Source: Streptomyces sp. NBC_01439 (GTDB taxonomy: Bacteria; Actinomycetota; Actinomycetes; Streptomycetales; Streptomycetaceae). Taken from it: a stretch of 64,000 bases of DNA. A model generated the notes under the pieces. That model was given only the letters and a program-made list of their open reading frames with translations. It did no database searches and was not told the origin of the DNA. Positions 63,323 through 64,000 of the stretch are shown here, one piece after another. Location of the stretch: the NCBI RefSeq assembly GCF_036227605.1, contig NZ_CP109487.1:124001-188000 (forward strand), given 5' to 3'. Both the position numbers and the translations under genes were made by a program. Numbering within the stretch: position 1 is the first letter of the stretch; every line of letters begins with the position of its first letter.

Positions 63323-64000
63323 TTGACCAGTTACCTCAAACGTGGTTTCCGCCCGCGGATGCTCCTGGCGCTGATCGCGGCCCTGTGTGCCCTCACCGCT
63401 ACTACCGCGCTCGGTGCGGCTCCGGCAGCAGCAGCCGATCAGCGTCACCCGATCTACGCCATAGCGCACCGCGTCGACACCCTGGGCGGTGTGGACGCCG
63501 CGCTCCAGCACGGCGCGAACAGCATCGAGATAGACGTGTGCGCCTGGTGGAACCCGAACGAATGGCGGGCCTATCACGACTGCTCCTCCGCCGGTGACAA
63601 CCGGCTGGGGCCCAGCTTCGACAGCATGATCGACCGCATTCTCTCGCACGCCGGCGCAGGACGCCGGCTGGCGCTGGTCTGGCTGGACATCAAGGACCCG
63701 AACTACTGCGGGGAGCGGGAGAACCGCGGGTGCAGCGTCGCCGGGCTGCGCGACAAGGCGCAGCGGTTGACGGATGCAGGGATCCAGGTGCTCTACGGGT
63801 TCTACGAGTACCACGGTGGAAGCACACCGGACGTCGGTGGCAGGGGCTGGAAGAGCCTGGAGGGCAGGCTCGGTGCGTTGGAGGGCATCACGACGACCGG
63901 AACTCGCGACCGGGTGCGGGGCGCGTTCGACCGGTCCGGTTCCGGGTTCCCGACCGGTCGTCGAGTGATGGACTACGGCGACAGTGACATCACCAAGGGG
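63323..64000 (+). CDS. Secreted sphingomyelinase D/phospholipase D-like enzyme (partial at right edge)
   Basis: The 226 residues visible begin with a signal peptide (KRGFRPRMLLALIAALCALT ... APAAAA, cleavage about residue 38). A GDPD-superfamily barrel of the sphingomyelinase D type follows: RHPIYAIAHRVDTLGGVDAA (catalytic His49), GANSIEIDVCAW (metal ligands Glu69 and Asp71) and WRAYHDC (catalytic His85). Bacterial members release choline or form cyclic phospholipids from lyso- or sphingolipids outside the cell. I chose TTG 63323 because GGAG lies eight bases upstream and the basic signal-peptide start follows. The gene continues beyond the window. No link to the adjacent thiopeptide operon is evident. 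Confidence 0.85.
   Translation, partial: MTSYLKRGFRPRMLLALIAALCALTATTALGAAPAAAADQRHPIYAIAHRVDTLGGVDAALQHGANSIEIDVCAWWNPNEWRAYHDCSSAGDNRLGPSFDSMIDRILSHAGAGRRLALVWLDIKDPNYCGERENRGCSVAGLRDKAQRLTDAGIQVLYGFYEYHGGSTPDVGGRGWKSLEGRLGALEGITTTGTRDRVRGAFDRSGSGFPTGRRVMDYGDSDITKG

Overview
The window is high-GC DNA with GTG and TTG starts, strong third-position G/C bias and protein families typical of Streptomyces: a microbial transglutaminase, a DUF6777 protein, a CsbD relic, MerR, TetR and IclR regulators and two RiPP clusters. The first two thirds are littered with frameshifted or truncated genes and insertion-sequence pieces. This resembles an accessory, chromosome-arm region rather than the conserved core. 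That placement is inferred from gene content only.

1-14.8 kb: a broken membrane-protein end, an NmrA-like reductase, YceI, a decayed SMI1/KNR4 protein, a DUF1266 protein, a secreted transglutaminase with an intact Cys-Asp-His triad, a P-loop kinase, a zeta-toxin-like protein with an eroded P-loop, and an XRE/IclR hybrid regulator. 15-22 kb: an island bounded by two identical 469-bp IS5 transposase fragments in inverted orientation. Inside is a compact lasso-peptide operon: a 38-residue precursor with predicted core GFSGGLYDGHGYQP, an intercistronic hairpin, a fused B protein (leader-binding domain plus cysteine protease) and an asparagine-synthetase-like cyclase. No ABC transporter is seen.

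22-36 kb: a methyltransferase, a leucine-rich-variant repeat protein, a large AAA/TPR ATPase, a MerR regulator and at least eight pseudogenes (CAP domain, helicase-associated repeats, csbD, ISL3 transposase, serine protease, LuxR-type ATPase joined to a methyltransferase end). 36-52 kb is better preserved: a DUF6777 protein with a long PGK-rich repeat tail, a flavin monooxygenase divergent from a TetR regulator, a cupin, an HTH/membrane-protein pair facing two palindromes, a DUF4344 metallopeptidase lipoprotein, an MpaB/EF-hand fusion, a TetR-TerD pair, and an amidase with a clear TetR-type operator.

52.6-62.8 kb, minus strand: a complete lactazole-type thiopeptide operon, A-A'-B-C-D-E-F, with ATGA overlaps joining B to C, C to D and D to E. 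It has two precursor peptides. One core closely resembles lactazole. The other has a rearranged core predicted to close a macrocycle one residue larger. A 14-bp hairpin lies between the precursors and lazB. The proposed route is azole formation by D/E and the dehydrogenase half of F, glutamylation of Ser by B, elimination by the other half of F, and pyridine ring closure by C. The window ends inside a secreted sphingomyelinase D/phospholipase D-like gene. No tRNA, rRNA or CRISPR array was recognised.
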